Positions 17,884 to 27,920 of a stretch of DNA of 64,000 nucleotides are shown one piece after another. The DNA comes from JANQIO01 sp043513815. GTDB taxonomy: Bacteria; Pseudomonadota; Gammaproteobacteria; Pseudomonadales; Halieaceae. A program made the translations under genes and the position numbers. Where the stretch lies: assembly GCA_043513815.1 (NCBI GenBank), contig CP121313.1, positions 3,224,001 to 3,288,000 of the forward strand, written 5' to 3'. Every line of letters begins with the position of its first letter. Positions within the stretch are counted from its first letter, which is position 1. The notes beneath the pieces are model-generated. The model was not told the origin of the DNA. It did not search any database and was given only the letters and a program-made list of their open reading frames with translations.

Positions 17884-18975
17884 ATGCGGGATGCGCCCTT
17901 TTGGACTCTAACTCTGTCTCTGGTGAGCGTATCCGTCGCCGCTGACTCGGTTCAGCATCTCGTCTCCGTAACCGGGGGAGCCGAATACGATTCGAACCCG
18001 CAGTTGCTCACTGATGACGAGGTTGACGCCTGGAGAGGCATCTTCGAGCCCGGTTATCAATTGCTATGGCGCGCAGGTCGGTATGAGATGGACGCGAATG
18101 CTGCAATACGGATTGAGCGTTCCTCTGAGACAGATATAAGTAATAATCGCGAGGATCCGAGGTTGTCGGTTACGGGCACACGAGCCCATGATGGCGGTTC
18201 ACTCTACTCTGATGTTTCTTACCTGCAAGAATCCACGAGAATCTCCGAACTGGAGGATACCGGCGTTTTTTCTGACGATACCCGGAAAGCGCTGGCGTTT
18301 GGCGTGGGGGGCGAACACGATCTGACAGCTCAATCCCAGCTTGTCGTCGACGCCACATACGAGGATGTCAGCTTCGACGGAGACACTTTCAGCGACTTTG
18401 CAACCGCAGAACTTGCCGGTCGACTCAACTACACGTTGAGTCGCGTCAACACGGTTTGGTTTGAAGGGGTTGTTGCTCGCTACGAAACAGACGAGCAAGG
18501 CGTTGATGACTCCGATGCCTACGGCGGCACGGCCGGCCTGGTTCGCATGCTGTCCGACCGCTGGCGGGCGGGGGTATTCGCCGGAATCATGGATATATCA
18601 GGTGAAGCAGAGCGCACAGACTGGGTTGGTGGTGTCGAGGCTAGATTCACAGGACGCCGATCGAATTTTGAATTGTCCTACGCCCGCAGCTCAGCGGCGA
18701 GTGCGGCCGGTGGCTTCGAAGAAGCCGACGATGTTGTGGCCAGGTATGATTATTCACTGTCAGACGTCACTACGGTGACACTGAGCGGTCAGTGGCGTAA
18801 GAACCAGAGTGACGATTTGGGGGAGGCCTATTCTGGTGAGCTGAGATTGGATCGCCGACTCTCCCTATCGTGGTCACTCGGATGCTCGCTAATCTATCGC
18901 GGAACCAGGGGTGAGGACAATGCTGACGGACAGGTCGTCACCTTGCTGCTGACGTATCGACCGCCTGCCCGTTAG
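17884..18975 (+). CDS. EPS-system outer-membrane beta-barrel protein
   Basis: About 364 residues are encoded from the ATG at 17884 (MRDAPFWTLTLSLVSVSVAA), which begins a good signal peptide; the frame is open further upstream but those codons are not signal-like. The mature part consists of alternating short hydrophobic and polar strands rich in Tyr, Arg, Asp and Gly (for example FEPGYQLLWRAGRYEMDA, LNYTLSRVNTVWFEGVVARY) and ends in a strand that closes with LLLTYRPPAR. This matches the barrel proteins that accompany EPS export genes in PEP-CTERM/exosortase loci. It may serve as the polymer outlet or an anchoring partner of the Wza-like protein. Confidence 0.7.
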   Translation: MRDAPFWTLTLSLVSVSVAADSVQHLVSVTGGAEYDSNPQLLTDDEVDAWRGIFEPGYQLLWRAGRYEMDANAAIRIERSSETDISNNREDPRLSVTGTRAHDGGSLYSDVSYLQESTRISELEDTGVFSDDTRKALAFGVGGEHDLTAQSQLVVDATYEDVSFDGDTFSDFATAELAGRLNYTLSRVNTVWFEGVVARYETDEQGVDDSDAYGGTAGLVRMLSDRWRAGVFAGIMDISGEAERTDWVGGVEARFTGRRSNFELSYARSSAASAAGGFEEADDVVARYDYSLSDVTTVTLSGQWRKNQSDDLGEAYSGELRLDRRLSLSWSLGCSLIYRGTRGEDNADGQVVTLLLTYRPPAR

Positions 18976-19057
18976 TGCAAGGACCTCGCTTGAAAAGTTC
19001 GCGCGAGCTGGACTATTGAATGGACTCCTGTGATAGCTGGTACGTGAGACCAAGATA

Positions 19058-20641
19058 ATGGAGCAAACAGAATTCGACATTGGGTATCTTCTGGATGTGG
19101 CGAAACGACGTTGGCCCTTTCTGGTTTTCCCGTTCGTACTCATTCTCTCGGCCTGTGTGTTCATCGCAGTTTGGCTACCCCCTGTGTATTCCTCTACGGG
19201 AACGATCCTAATCGAGTCTCAACAGATCCCTGACGAACTTATCCGTTCGACCATCACGACCTATGCTGAGGAGCGAATACAGGTCGTGCAGCAGCTGGCG
19301 ATGACGCGGGGGAACCTGTTAAGGATTATTGAAGAGCATGGGTTGATTGCCGACATACGCGATCAGCTTACCGTTTCGGAACAGGTCGGGCTGATTCGCA
19401 GCCGAATTTCTGTGGACAGGGTCACTGGCGATCGTCCCTACTTTGGTGGAGGAACCACGACGGCGTTCACTGTGAAGTATGAGGATTCATCTCCTCAGCT
19501 GGCGCTTGCTGTTACGACCGAGCTCGTCACGCTTTTCCTTGAAGAGAACGTGCGTACGCGAACCAATCGCGCCTCGGAAACCACGGTGTTCTTTGAAGAA
19601 GAAGCCACCAAGCTCAAGCAACAGTTGGAGGTGATCGAAGAACAGATCGCCAACTTCAAGCAAGAGAACAGCGAGGCCTTGCCGGAGCATCTCGACCTGC
19701 ATATGAATATGCTGGAGAGGGCCGAGTCCGGGATAGAAGAAGTAGATCGGGATATTCGCGCCGCAGAGGATGAGCTACGATTCCTCGAGATAGAGCTCTC
19801 GGCCATTCGATCAGGGGTCGCTGCCGCAGAGGATACCAGTGAGCGGCTGACTCCTGAACAGGAACTGGTGAACGCCGAGGCCGAAATGACGAGACTGGAA
19901 TCGCGCTACGCCCCCGCGCATCCGGATATGAAGCAACTTCGCAACCAGATACAGCGTCTACGAGAGGCGGTTGCAGAACGTGCTGAAAGGGGTGAGCGTG
20001 AGTTACTAGCTATAGGTGACACGGGTATTGAGAGGTCTCGCGTCACTGCGCGTATGGATTCCATGCAGGAGCGAATACGCTCACTTAATGCTCAGAAGCA
20101 ACGGCTTGTCGAGGAAAGAGCACGCCTGGAATCTGTGATTATTCAAACCCCCCAGGTTCAGCGCGCGATGATTGCACTCAACAGGGACTACGAAAATACG
20201 CTACAAAGCTACAATGAAATGCAGGCGAATGCCCTGCAGGCTCGGCTGGGAGAGAGCCTCGAAGAGGAAAAGAAGGCAGAGCGCTTTTCACTGATAGAGC
20301 CACCGGTATTGCCAGACAAGCCTGATCGCCCGAACCGAAAGAAAGTCGTGGCAATGGGGTTCATTTTGGCGGTGATTGGTGCTGTGGGTCTCGTTTTTTT
20401 GCTGGAGATCAACGATGACCGTTTGTATGGCGTGTCACGGTTTCAGAACCTTCTGGAGCAGCCACCGCTGGCGATAATACCGTATTTCGAAACGCAGAGA
20501 GAGATAGATGAAAGGAAGCGCCTGTATCGGTGGATTATGGCAGGCAGTGTATCGACGATAGCGGGCGTTATCTTCCTGGTGCACTTCTTTGTTATGCCTT
20601 GGGATGCGCTGGCGCTCAAAATAATGGCTAGACTGGGGTAA
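19058..20641 (+). CDS. Polysaccharide chain-length determinant (Wzz/GNVR type)
   Basis: The product is 527 residues. A Wzz N-terminal domain and first membrane helix (~18-40) are followed by a long periplasmic coiled coil (~180-400, with KLKQQLEVIEEQIANFKQE and several similar heptads). The GNVR region lies near 370-400 (QVQRAMIALNRDYENTLQSYNEM), then the Pro-rich PPVLPDKPDRPNRKK and a second membrane helix, plus an extra hydrophobic segment near the end. The kinase domain of Wzc is absent; the separate ATPase gene follows after 8 bp. It sets polymer length and links the inner-membrane polymerase to the export pore. The extra C-terminal helix is a feature of the exosortase-linked group. Confidence 0.86.
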   Translation: MEQTEFDIGYLLDVAKRRWPFLVFPFVLILSACVFIAVWLPPVYSSTGTILIESQQIPDELIRSTITTYAEERIQVVQQLAMTRGNLLRIIEEHGLIADIRDQLTVSEQVGLIRSRISVDRVTGDRPYFGGGTTTAFTVKYEDSSPQLALAVTTELVTLFLEENVRTRTNRASETTVFFEEEATKLKQQLEVIEEQIANFKQENSEALPEHLDLHMNMLERAESGIEEVDRDIRAAEDELRFLEIELSAIRSGVAAAEDTSERLTPEQELVNAEAEMTRLESRYAPAHPDMKQLRNQIQRLREAVAERAERGERELLAIGDTGIERSRVTARMDSMQERIRSLNAQKQRLVEERARLESVIIQTPQVQRAMIALNRDYENTLQSYNEMQANALQARLGESLEEEKKAERFSLIEPPVLPDKPDRPNRKKVVAMGFILAVIGAVGLVFLLEINDDRLYGVSRFQNLLEQPPLAIIPYFETQREIDERKRLYRWIMAGSVSTIAGVIFLVHFFVMPWDALALKIMARLG

Positions 20642-20649
20642 GGGCTCAC

Positions 20650-21540
20650 ATGGACAGCATTGAAAAGGCCCTGGGCAAGGCCAAGGCAGATAAGACCGAG
20701 GCAGATAAGACCAAGCCCAGGCAAGCCGGGGCAAACGAGAGTAATGTTATTGAGGCCCAGGCGAAGCGAGACACAGACGTCGAGGCATCTGTATCGCCCC
20801 TCGCACAGGTGGCCGTTCCCAGCGCCTTGTCGCAGATTCGAGCACCGTCTGTGCAGCTGGACCCCACGCATTTAGAGCGCCACAGAATAATTGCCCACAG
20901 TAAAGACAACCCTAACAGTGGTGCGTTCCACCTGCTGAGAACGACTTTGCTCCAGAAAATGGAGGCCGCTGGGGCCCATGCCATCGGCATCGTTGCGCCA
21001 AGTCCCGCTGTAGGAAAAACCGTCCTGGCGATCAATCTAGCGATGTGTATTGCTAGGTTGCCGGAGTCAACGGCACTTTTGGTGGATATGGATCTGCGTT
21101 CGCCCAAGGTAATGAAATACCTGGGTTTGGACGAAGGTATGGGGATGACAGACTTTTTGCAGGGTCAATGCGACTTTGAGAGCTTGATGATCTACCCACA
21201 GCTGTCACGCTTCGTTGTAGCGCCAGCGGGTAAGCCCGTGTTTAATTCGTCAGAACTTCTGGCCTCGAAGAGGGCCGTCGATTTCATTGAGGAAGCCAAA
21301 ACGCGTTACTTGGACAGGGTAGTCATAGTCGATCTTCCACCACTGCTTTACGGTGACGACACACTTGCAATTCTCCCCAAGCTGGATGGCGTGCTTCTTG
21401 CTTTGGCCCACGGGGTGACGACCAGAGAGGAGATTGAGGTCAGCATGCGACACCTCAAGAATTCCAACGTGCTGGGCACCGTTCTTAATAAGGCTCCTAT
21501 TGATATAGAAGGAGCCACTTACGGTTTCGGCGCAGATTAG
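20650..21540 (+). CDS. CpsD/CapB-like ATPase (tyrosine autokinase homologue)
   Basis: The product is 296 residues. A charged N-terminus with repeated ADKT runs (10-22) leads to a P-loop domain: Walker A variant APSPAVGKT (116-124), Walker A' LLVDMDLRSP (143-152) and Walker B VVIVDLPPLL (~225). DMDLRSPKV is characteristic of BY-kinases. The classical GEGKS sequence is replaced by AVGKT, and there is no Tyr-rich C-terminal tail. It may therefore act as an ATP-dependent regulator of the Wzz-like partner rather than a full autokinase. It is the last gene of the 17250-21540 export operon and converges on the next gene. Confidence 0.82.
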   Translation: MDSIEKALGKAKADKTEADKTKPRQAGANESNVIEAQAKRDTDVEASVSPLAQVAVPSALSQIRAPSVQLDPTHLERHRIIAHSKDNPNSGAFHLLRTTLLQKMEAAGAHAIGIVAPSPAVGKTVLAINLAMCIARLPESTALLVDMDLRSPKVMKYLGLDEGMGMTDFLQGQCDFESLMIYPQLSRFVVAPAGKPVFNSSELLASKRAVDFIEEAKTRYLDRVVIVDLPPLLYGDDTLAILPKLDGVLLALAHGVTTREEIEVSMRHLKNSNVLGTVLNKAPIDIEGATYGFGAD

Positions 21541-21606
21541 ACCGGGAACGAATTCACCTCGCATTGCGTCATGTGCCGGCGGGCGTTACAGCATAAACCG
21601 CTCCAA

Positions 21607-24348
21607 TCAGTTGAGCTCAAACACGTAAAGGTAAATTGCTCCCTGCGGCAAGCCCCCCAACACCGCACCTGTATTCTGGTCTACCACGAATTGGCTGCGG
21701 AACTCGCTGGCCGGCAATTCTATAGAGCGAATATTGACATTCATGTTGTCGATGTTGTTATCGCGCGGATCGGTTGGCTGACCATCCAGCCTTGAAATTT
21801 TATGCAGGGTAACGCCTTTTACCTCCTTAAAAGGTAGTTCCACCGTGACGGGTGTCGTGCCGTTGCCAAAGTCGAATCCGCTATGCTCTCCAGCGAGCTT
21901 CCGATTGAGCAAAAAGAGGGAGAGGACGTTTTCACCTTGAAATGCATAGGCCGATACCAGTGGTATCAACGCATTATCGCGCGCATAACTCGGCAATGAG
22001 ATGGCCTCGATTTCCAGCATGCTATCGCCGCTAACGTAGCGATTACGCAACTGTAGAGCCAACCAGCTGATGTGAGGCCTGTAACCGCCCGCTTCTGGCA
22101 TGGTGTGGGACGACCACCATTTTCCACCAGACAGTCGCCAGAAAGATTGGTGCTTGAAACCACGGTAACTGGAATGCAGCCAGGAATCGAGAGATGCCAG
22201 CGCCATTGCTGCTGACTTGCCGTACTGCTCATCGACCTCCGGGTCATCCTTGTTTTGCCAATAGCCGGTGGGACCTCCTTCGTAGGCGATAAGGTCATAG
22301 GCAACACCCTGCTTCGCTAGCGCATCCCGGGAAATTGCAGCATCGTCTATAGTACTGCCAATGCCGGTGGTCGCGCTCACCAGTGTTTCCTGTATGCCGT
22401 AGCTGTTTACCGTCGAAGCCGAGGCCTTGTCACCGGTTTCCCATCTGGGCCCCACGTAGTTGGCGTGACCTACATATGAAATCGATGGGGCTTTAAGAGC
22501 CGCTCTCTCAGCATAAGCAGTGTCTGACTTGTAATCTGCGTCGTAATTTCCGCCTAATGCGAACTTGATGGTCTCGCCAAGCTTGTATTTCTTCCAGGCT
22601 GGCATTCGCATCACGTGCTCCTCAAACATGTAGCGTGCGAACAGCCCGTATTCCTCCCCACCAGAGTGAACGTAGCCGGGTCTGCCCCAGCCATGCCATC
22701 CATAGCCTCCCGCGCCGTTGTGCCAGGTCTCGTTACCATACTCCAGAATGATTTCGCGGAATTCATCTGTCCACGGCTGCCCGTTCTGATTCCGATAAAC
22801 GTAGCGCTTGTATGCATAGGGTTTGCTGGTTGGGCTGTCTTCTGCGGGATCGTAAGGTACGCCCAGATACTCGACGATGGCCTTCCAGTCAGACTCCGTG
22901 TACTCCTCATTGAAGGTCAGGTGCGGTACGGCTCTGTTCTCAGGTGAGTCCCCGGTTTTCAGCGCCCAGATCATGCTCTGTGCGAGCGTCACTGCCGGAG
23001 GATGGTCGAAACCCATATTCCAGGCCACACTCCAGGCGCTGTTGCCGTAGTCGCCCATCAGGGCTTCCACTGAACTGGGGTGGAACAGGGTGCCGTAAAA
23101 CCTCAGGGCTGGCTTCTTTCCCTGTGCAGGCACAGAGCGCAAAAACTCGTCGAGACTTGTTCGATGGGGTGTGAATGGCCGATATTCATGCGCTTCGTCG
23201 TATCGATACAACAAGAAGTTATCGACCCAGACCTTTCCTGGGCCCGTGAATTCCAGTCCATGGGAGACATGATTCGCGCTGATAGCCGGATATTCTGGAG
23301 CAACGAAGTCATAGCTGTACTTCTGCCAGTTCGCAGTAATCTCCCAGGCTTCACCGGAACTCTGGCTGACCGCTTCATAGCCAGGATCACCCTGAAATCT
23401 GAACCTCGCCTTGCCACCGTTACCTAACGCTTCCTGTCGTAGCCAGACTTCAGCGCGGTATGTCGCGCCCGGAGTTAGCTGACTGTACCACTGACCCTCG
23501 CCAGTAGCCTCATGTGGGTGAAATGCAACCTGGCTGAGGAATGTGGGTTCAGCCGCGCTGAACTCTACCATCAGGCAACTCTTGCCTGGTTGACCAAAAC
23601 CAGCAGGCAAGCTGCCCATGTGCTTGACCAGGCTTCCTTGCCAGTTTGGCCCTGGTTGAAAGAAAGGATGATCGCCCCTGTAGTGGGCCCTGAGATCCGG
23701 AGGACTCGCGTCGCGGTCAATACCCAGGGTCTCATTAACCATGTAGGCGTAGTCGCCGTATCGGAGCTTGATGTTGGCGCCTGCTACATAAACGCGATGG
23801 GCATTATTCTCGGGAGAGCCATCTCTATCATCATTGGCAAAATAGCCGCCAAAAGGAAATTGTGAGGACGGCATAGGGATGGCGCCCTCACCCAGGAACA
23901 CCACATGGTCTGCGCCTTCGGAATTGCTCAGGTCATTACCTGATCCGTAAGATAAGGCTTCACCCTCACGATCCACAATTCTGTAAAAACGCACTTTCGC
24001 ACCATTGCCGAGCCCGGTCCAGGCGAGGTTCCAGTATCCGGGACCGCCTTCATGATCCCACTCGAACCAACCGTCACCTGATCGCTCTACTCGCACAAAC
24101 TTTCGCCAGACAGCTGGCTCAAAACCACTGCCGATCGCATGGTTGTTTATCGCGAAGTTGGTTCCGCCTGCGATGGTCGACAGATTTGCTCCGATGGGTT
24201 CTACGTTCCTGGCAGCAACTTGCTCAGTCACGCGTAGCACTGCAGGTGCATTGATATCCCCGGTAGCGGAAACCCTTAGCTCTTCACAGCCCAAAAAAAT
24301 TGTGCAACCGAGGATAACAGAGCCTACCGACAGGGCTAGCGGCATCAT
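21607..24348 (-). CDS. Lipoprotein glycoside hydrolase (clan GH-A-like) with carbohydrate-binding region
   Basis: The product is 913 residues from ATGATG at 24348, which has AGGAG upstream; an earlier ATG at 24390 lacks a comparable site. A signal with two Cys near VILGCTIFLGC suggests lipidation. Residues ~240-370 resemble a CBM4/9-like jelly roll (LTPGATYRAEVWLRQEA, WQKYSYDFVAPEY, KVWVDNFLLYRYD). The catalytic part contains IILEYGNETWHNG, whose Asn-Glu pair is the usual acid/base motif, and LIAYEGGPTGYW, whose Glu could be the nucleophile; both are typical of clan A barrels related to GH51-type enzymes. A lipoprotein hydrolase encoded inside an EPS locus probably trims or releases the polymer. 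The exact GH family and linkage cannot be told. Confidence 0.7.
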   Translation of the reverse strand: MMPLALSVGSVILGCTIFLGCEELRVSATGDINAPAVLRVTEQVAARNVEPIGANLSTIAGGTNFAINNHAIGSGFEPAVWRKFVRVERSGDGWFEWDHEGGPGYWNLAWTGLGNGAKVRFYRIVDREGEALSYGSGNDLSNSEGADHVVFLGEGAIPMPSSQFPFGGYFANDDRDGSPENNAHRVYVAGANIKLRYGDYAYMVNETLGIDRDASPPDLRAHYRGDHPFFQPGPNWQGSLVKHMGSLPAGFGQPGKSCLMVEFSAAEPTFLSQVAFHPHEATGEGQWYSQLTPGATYRAEVWLRQEALGNGGKARFRFQGDPGYEAVSQSSGEAWEITANWQKYSYDFVAPEYPAISANHVSHGLEFTGPGKVWVDNFLLYRYDEAHEYRPFTPHRTSLDEFLRSVPAQGKKPALRFYGTLFHPSSVEALMGDYGNSAWSVAWNMGFDHPPAVTLAQSMIWALKTGDSPENRAVPHLTFNEEYTESDWKAIVEYLGVPYDPAEDSPTSKPYAYKRYVYRNQNGQPWTDEFREIILEYGNETWHNGAGGYGWHGWGRPGYVHSGGEEYGLFARYMFEEHVMRMPAWKKYKLGETIKFALGGNYDADYKSDTAYAERAALKAPSISYVGHANYVGPRWETGDKASASTVNSYGIQETLVSATTGIGSTIDDAAISRDALAKQGVAYDLIAYEGGPTGYWQNKDDPEVDEQYGKSAAMALASLDSWLHSSYRGFKHQSFWRLSGGKWWSSHTMPEAGGYRPHISWLALQLRNRYVSGDSMLEIEAISLPSYARDNALIPLVSAYAFQGENVLSLFLLNRKLAGEHSGFDFGNGTTPVTVELPFKEVKGVTLHKISRLDGQPTDPRDNNIDNMNVNIRSIELPASEFRSQFVVDQNTGAVLGGLPQGAIYLYVFELN

Positions 24349-24535
24349 GATTGCCACTCCTGGCGTCTCCTGCCGCCGTAATGAGCACAAATAGTATTTG
24401 TGCTTCGTTGACCTTGGAGGTACAAACCGTCGAGCTCAGAGACCCGCCAGCAACCGGACCCGTGTAGCGCTTGCCCTACCCCCAGGCTCTCCAGTCTCAC
24501 CGGAGCACGCGGGCGATTGATGTGTAACGTTTGGG

Positions 24536-25885
24536 TCAAAGTAGCCATTCGATCAGTCTTCCAACAGCGACGCCAATGATGAAAACCGGGAGTACAGCAA
24601 TCTCCCTCCAGAAACTCATTAAACCTAACCTTTGCTTGAAAAACACGACGAACGGCAGGCCCGCAAAGCAGCTCAAGGCAATCAACCAAAGGCTGGCATT
24701 GGAGCCATAGGTCGCATGGACAATTGGCAGCATGCCTAATGCGGCCAGCTGCGCAATCTTGGTGGGTATCAGAAGCTTGGGCTTGCCGAGAGCGACGAAG
24801 CACCACTCTGCAATGGTATACCTCACATATACAAGGCTCACACAAAGAATCTCAAACATGCGCCCAGCTTCAAGATAACGTGCGTCGTAGAGCAGTGCGA
24901 CGATCGCGTCACCAGACACATACAGGGCGCCTGCCGCCAACAGAAGTAACGCGTCTGCAGGTAGCCGGAAACGATAGTAAACATCCTTTAGTCGGTCTGG
25001 AGCCTCTCTAACAATCTCGCTCAAGGCAGGGAACGCCACGCTGCCGAAGAACACGCCAGCCACCATTGCGAGAACCTGTGATAGCGTTAGTGCTATTGAG
25101 TACATGCCGAGGAACGCAGAATCAACAAGTCCCCCCAGTAACAACCTGTCTCCGTTGAGGGCAAGGAAACTCAGGGTTGAAGACAAGAATACCCATTTGC
25201 CAAAGGAGAATATCTCCCTGACATGTTGCGAGTGCCAGGTCGCACGGTTCTGAATGCCGGGAACGATTGCGTGACTGAGGTAGACTTTCACCAGGTTGGC
25301 TACGAGAGGCCCTGCAATCAGAGCCCAGATTGAGCGATCTACGTAAGCCCAGGCGATCATGACCAACAGGCCGATGAGTTGGCACATCAGCTCAACTTTC
25401 GTGATCAGGGCGAGCTCCAATTTGCGATTCGCGGTGGCCAGATTCGTCGAGTAGAAACCGCTGATCACTGCGTTGAATCCCATCAACACCAGGGCGAGAG
25501 GCAAGACAGGGTCTGCATACGCGCTGTTTGTTTCAAACACACCTGACGTGGCCAAAAGGTAGACAAGCAATGCCACGCCCAGGGTCAGGAACCAGATAAA
25601 AAGCCCTCTCAGTATCTGGACCGACCACACCGTGTTCAAGAACTGGGTATCCTGGCCACGTTTGCTCTGGATAACGTTCTGGTGGAGCCCGACGTCTGAA
25701 ATCATTGCGAGCCCTACGTAGAACACGTTGACGAGCGCCATAACCCCGAACATCTCGGGGACCAGCAGGCGGGTTACAATAAGGTTGCCAGCGAGCCTGA
25801 TAATGTGGCCAACCATGTTGCCGCCGATCGACCAGAGACCGGCATTGAGTATCCTATTTCTGAAGGACTGTGCTTCCACCATCAC
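24536..25885 (-). CDS. Oligosaccharide flippase (Wzx/PST family)
   Basis: The product is 449 residues with about 12-14 hydrophobic helices. The opening FRNRILNAGLWSIGGNMVGHIIRLAGNLIVTRLLVPEMFG contains the Gly- and Arg-rich first-helix signature of polysaccharide flippases, followed by LVNVFYVGLAMISDVGLHQNVIQ. It moves undecaprenyl-linked repeat units across the inner membrane. It is transcribed away from the polymerase-like gene at 26315; the 429-bp divergent region 25886-26314 shows no CRP-type site or hairpin that I can support. Confidence 0.9.
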   Translation of the reverse strand: MMVEAQSFRNRILNAGLWSIGGNMVGHIIRLAGNLIVTRLLVPEMFGVMALVNVFYVGLAMISDVGLHQNVIQSKRGQDTQFLNTVWSVQILRGLFIWFLTLGVALLVYLLATSGVFETNSAYADPVLPLALVLMGFNAVISGFYSTNLATANRKLELALITKVELMCQLIGLLVMIAWAYVDRSIWALIAGPLVANLVKVYLSHAIVPGIQNRATWHSQHVREIFSFGKWVFLSSTLSFLALNGDRLLLGGLVDSAFLGMYSIALTLSQVLAMVAGVFFGSVAFPALSEIVREAPDRLKDVYYRFRLPADALLLLAAGALYVSGDAIVALLYDARYLEAGRMFEILCVSLVYVRYTIAEWCFVALGKPKLLIPTKIAQLAALGMLPIVHATYGSNASLWLIALSCFAGLPFVVFFKQRLGLMSFWREIAVLPVFIIGVAVGRLIEWLL

Positions 25886-26314
25886 GCTATTCCGACCGTC
25901 CCGGCAGCTGACCGTTGTTTATCGTCACCGGTTGTATGCCGCCGCATTTTTTGTATGACAAGGAAGTGGTTGGATACACTGTTTTTAGTCTCAGTTTGCA
26001 CTTTCGTTCATTGCCCGGTGCATAGGGTGGCTTAGCGGTCGATCTGTGCTGTGTTTGAGATTATACGTGTAGAGTGCGTTTGTTTCTCCAGTCTGTAGAT
26101 GCAACTGGGTGTGAGGGTTGCGGCATTGAGCAATCCGTCACAGCTTTTTGCCCGCGCTTGCCTCATTATGGGTCAGTGCGGCAACTGTAGGCGGTAACTT
26201 AAGTAATATCAGGGTGCTCACGATCATGAAGACTCACGAAGGCAAATGCAGGAGAGATGCATGCCCTTGTCCACCACGAAGGAAACAAAGCGGCATGTTC
26301 GGAGAGCCTAAACA

Positions 26315-27835
26315 ATGCCTGAATATCTGAGGGCCTTCGTTGTGATCATGTTTCTGGCTGTTGTGGTATTTACTTTCAGCCGGGGGCCCGCGTCCGGCAT
26401 GATCGAGGACGGAGACTTTCGCAGGCGTCGCAATCTATGGCTGGCAATGACGAGCATTGCCTTTTTATCCGGAAATTTCTGGATTTATGTAGCTGCAGCA
26501 GGTCTGCTGGTCTACGTCATCTCCAGGCGTGAGAATAATGTAGTCGCGCTATTCTTTGTGCTGCTCTTCGTTGCGCCCGAGGCTCATTTCGACGTGTCGG
26601 GCCTTGGCATCATCAATCGATTGTTTACCATGACCCCTCATCGAATGCTCTCTCTCGTGCTCTTGCTACCTGCTTTCTTCCGCATGGTTAACAGTCGAAA
26701 GGGGCTGCGTTTTGGGAAGGTTAGCGTTGACTATATCGTACTGATCTACACCATCCTGGTTGTGCTGTTGAATTTTCGAGCCACGACGCTCACAGACGGT
26801 CTGCGTTTCGGATTCGACCAGTTCCTCGATGTTTTGCTGCCATACTTCGTCATCAGTCGCGTGCTAGCTGAGAACCAGAAGTGGAAGGACGCCCTGATGT
26901 GCTTCGTGCTGGCGGTGTTGGTCATGGCTCCCGTTGCCGTGTTCGAAATGGTGAGAGGTTGGTTGCTCTATGAGTCGCTGGTTGTAAATGCCTGGGGTAT
27001 GCCACGACAATTGTCACCATTTTTGGCCCGCGCAGGGTTTCTCAGGGCTACAGCAGCTCCGGGTAATCCCATTGCTCTTGGGTACATTATGGCTATCGCG
27101 ATCGGGCTATGTTTGTACCTGCAGCGATACCTGGTGTCTGGTTTTTTCCGAAGACTCGGATTTGCAGTGCTGACAGCAGGTCTTCTTGCGGCTCTCTCTC
27201 GTGGACCATGGGTTGGAGCCGTGGTCATCCTCTTCGTGTGGATCGTTACTGGCCGTCACGCTGCCACTCGTCTGGTGAAAGTCGCGATGCTTGTCCTGCC
27301 CCTTTTTCTGGTTCTTCCATTGGTACCCGGGGGGCAGACTGTCATCAACCTTATCCCTTTCATTGGCGAGACAGAGCGAGAGAACATCGATTATCGCGGA
27401 TCGCTGTTTGACAACTCTTTGCCTGTCATCATGAGAAACCCGCTGTTTGGCTCACCTGACTACATAAACTCACCGGAGATGGAAGCGATGCGCCAAGGTC
27501 AGGGAATCATAGACGTGGTAAATACCTATTTACAGATCGCCCTGGCGTATGGTCTGGTTACACTGTTCTTCTTCGTGGCGATTTTTTTGAGTATCGGCTT
27601 GAAGCTTCTATCATTCATCAGGCGCTCGCCTGACACCTCAGCAGAGCCAGTTGAACTGTGTCGATCTATCCTGGCGATTATTTGCGGAATTATGGTAACA
27701 ATTGCGACGGTGAGCAGCGTCAGCTTCGTGCCGATCGTCTATTGGTGTTTTGCCGGCGTCGGCGCGGCTTGTATGCTAAAGATGCCAGATTGGCGGCACC
27801 AAATGTTGGACCCGAAACACAAGCGAGCTGTCTAG
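26315..27835 (+). CDS. Wzy/O-antigen-ligase-like membrane polymerase
   Basis: The product is 506 residues with ~11 membrane helices and one large periplasmic loop (~350-400) carrying the region ENIDYRGSLFDNSLPVIMRNPLFG. LSRGPWVGAVVIL resembles the Wzy_C signature. The opening FLAVVVFTFSRGPASGMIEDG and the length fit the membrane proteins annotated as O-ligase/polymerase in exosortase-associated EPS loci. It likely polymerises the repeat units flipped by the neighbouring Wzx. GGAGAG lies before the ATG. Confidence 0.82.
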   Translation: MPEYLRAFVVIMFLAVVVFTFSRGPASGMIEDGDFRRRRNLWLAMTSIAFLSGNFWIYVAAAGLLVYVISRRENNVVALFFVLLFVAPEAHFDVSGLGIINRLFTMTPHRMLSLVLLLPAFFRMVNSRKGLRFGKVSVDYIVLIYTILVVLLNFRATTLTDGLRFGFDQFLDVLLPYFVISRVLAENQKWKDALMCFVLAVLVMAPVAVFEMVRGWLLYESLVVNAWGMPRQLSPFLARAGFLRATAAPGNPIALGYIMAIAIGLCLYLQRYLVSGFFRRLGFAVLTAGLLAALSRGPWVGAVVILFVWIVTGRHAATRLVKVAMLVLPLFLVLPLVPGGQTVINLIPFIGETERENIDYRGSLFDNSLPVIMRNPLFGSPDYINSPEMEAMRQGQGIIDVVNTYLQIALAYGLVTLFFFVAIFLSIGLKLLSFIRRSPDTSAEPVELCRSILAIICGIMVTIATVSSVSFVPIVYWCFAGVGAACMLKMPDWRHQMLDPKHKRAV

Positions 27836-27920
27836 CTGTGACGGCTCACTGAAGGCCCAGCTGCGCGCCTTTCCTCGGGCGCGACACCTGGGTAAAGACA
27901 AACACGTTGGGAGGCCTTGG

